This document shows, piece after piece, positions 63,691 to 64,000 of a DNA stretch of 64,000 bases (positions are counted from its first letter, which is position 1; the number at the start of each line of letters is the position of its first letter). A program made the position numbers and the translations under genes. Location of the stretch: positions 1 to 64,000 of the forward strand of contig JAFRRJ010000052.1 of assembly GCA_017428155.1 (NCBI GenBank), written 5' to 3'. Below the pieces are notes generated by a model. That model searched no databases. It saw only the letters and a program-made list of their open reading frames with translations, and had not been told where the DNA came from. The DNA is from Clostridiales bacterium (lineage in GTDB: Bacteria; Bacillota; Clostridia; Saccharofermentanales; Saccharofermentanaceae).

Positions 63691-63740
63691 GATTACTTTA
63701 TGAGAAATCCTTAAAATAATATTACAAGTACTTTAAGTTT

Positions 63741-63771
63741 AACCCCGGGCTGTTGTTTTGCACCCGGGGTT
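63741..63771 (+). other. GC-rich hairpin in the rqcP-divIC spacer
   Basis: Nine-bp perfect stem AACCCCGGG with CCCGGGGTT and a 13-nt loop. No U-run follows. It could weaken read-through or stabilise the recR-rqcP mRNA end. Confidence 0.5.
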
Positions 63772-63815
63772 ATGTAATAGTAACTGTATATATTTATCTT
63801 TAACGGAGGTTTATC

Positions 63816-64000
63816 TTGCGCAAGGTCAGACGCAAAACAGGCGGAATATCATTCCTCACAGCAATGATCTGCATATGCTGTGTTGTCGTCGGCATCTTAT
63901 GCATCACAAGATATGCCAATATCCACAGACAGAAAGAGCGCCTTATGGCGGAGAACAGATCCCTCGTCGCACAGTCTGAAGCACTGTCCGAGAGGCTCAA
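63816..64000 (+). CDS. Septum formation initiator (DivIC/FtsL-like), partial
   Basis: A TTG at 63816, 6 nt after GGAGG, opens a frame that runs past the right edge. The visible 61 residues show a basic cytoplasmic start (RKVRRKTGG), a membrane helix (about 11-31) and the start of a coiled coil with heptad leucines (RHRQKERLMAENRSLVAQSE-like). This is the DivIC/FtsB layout, and divIC follows yabO in many Firmicutes. Only the N-terminus is present, and the TTG start is inferred from the ribosome site. Confidence 0.7.
   Translation, partial: MRKVRRKTGGISFLTAMICICCVVVGILCITRYANIHRQKERLMAENRSLVAQSEALSERL

Noticed and set aside
1-64000. CRISPR arrays, insertion sequences, prophage genes and toxin-antitoxin pairs
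   Set aside because: No regularly spaced repeats, transposase-like proteins or phage proteins were recognised anywhere in the window.

Overview
The window carries housekeeping and carbohydrate-use genes of a low-to-mid GC, Gram-positive anaerobe of the Clostridia. The evidence is strong AAGGAGG ribosome binding sites, TTGACA/TATAAT promoters, a zinc-type S14, a Veg homologue beside ispE, a YidC-YidD-RnpA-RpmH cluster, YesM/YesN-type and LplABC-type sugar genes, and formate-tetrahydrofolate ligase. The esterase-GH43 fusion suggests a plant-fibre habitat such as rumen or gut. That habitat and any family-level placement (Oscillospirales-like) are inference.

Region by region: 1-300 holds a leftward promoter and leader that look like the start of an rRNA operon beyond the left edge. 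308-11.6 kb is one leftward cluster, rpmH-rnpA-yidD-yidC-khpB(jag)-mnmE-mnmG-rsmG-gyrA-dacF, starting from a consensus promoter; dnaA is not next to rpmH. 11.6-23.9 kb is a sugar-uptake locus: a DUF624/YesL-like protein, a CUT1 ABC transporter without its own ATPase, a YesM/YesN-type two-component system, and a divergent esterase-GH43 enzyme. 24.0-29.7 kb holds two further two-component systems, a histidine phosphatase and a 508-bp AT-rich gap. 29.7-30.9 kb is a DUF2974-type alpha/beta hydrolase that seems to be read from a leaderless mRNA.

31.0-42.2 kb is the complete S10-spc ribosomal protein operon (rpsJ to secY), with a promoter and a leader of about 320 nt; it stops at secY. 42.3-48.7 kb is a leftward six-gene cell-wall operon: CdaR-type regulator, ftsE (with a long tail), ftsX, M23 endopeptidase, methyltransferase, hslO. 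48.8-49.9 kb is a lone MsmX/UgpC-type sugar ABC ATPase, which could energise the ATPase-less transporter. 50.4-55.3 kb is argC-argB-argD-argF plus a GNAT gene, behind a promoter overlapped by an ARG-box-like palindrome. Then follow ispE and veg (leftward), and fhs with a membrane-anchored beta-lactamase-fold protein (rightward). The SRP RNA, dnaX, YbaB/EbfC, recR, an RqcP-like S4 protein and a DivIC-like gene cut by the right edge complete the window.

No mobile element, prophage, CRISPR array or tRNA was seen. The most interesting points are the paired direct repeats beside the sugar-transporter promoter, the esterase-GH43 fusion, the FtsE tail and its operon, the S10 leader, the leaderless hydrolase gene, the alanine at the Ser83-equivalent position of GyrA, and the ATPase/transporter pairing.
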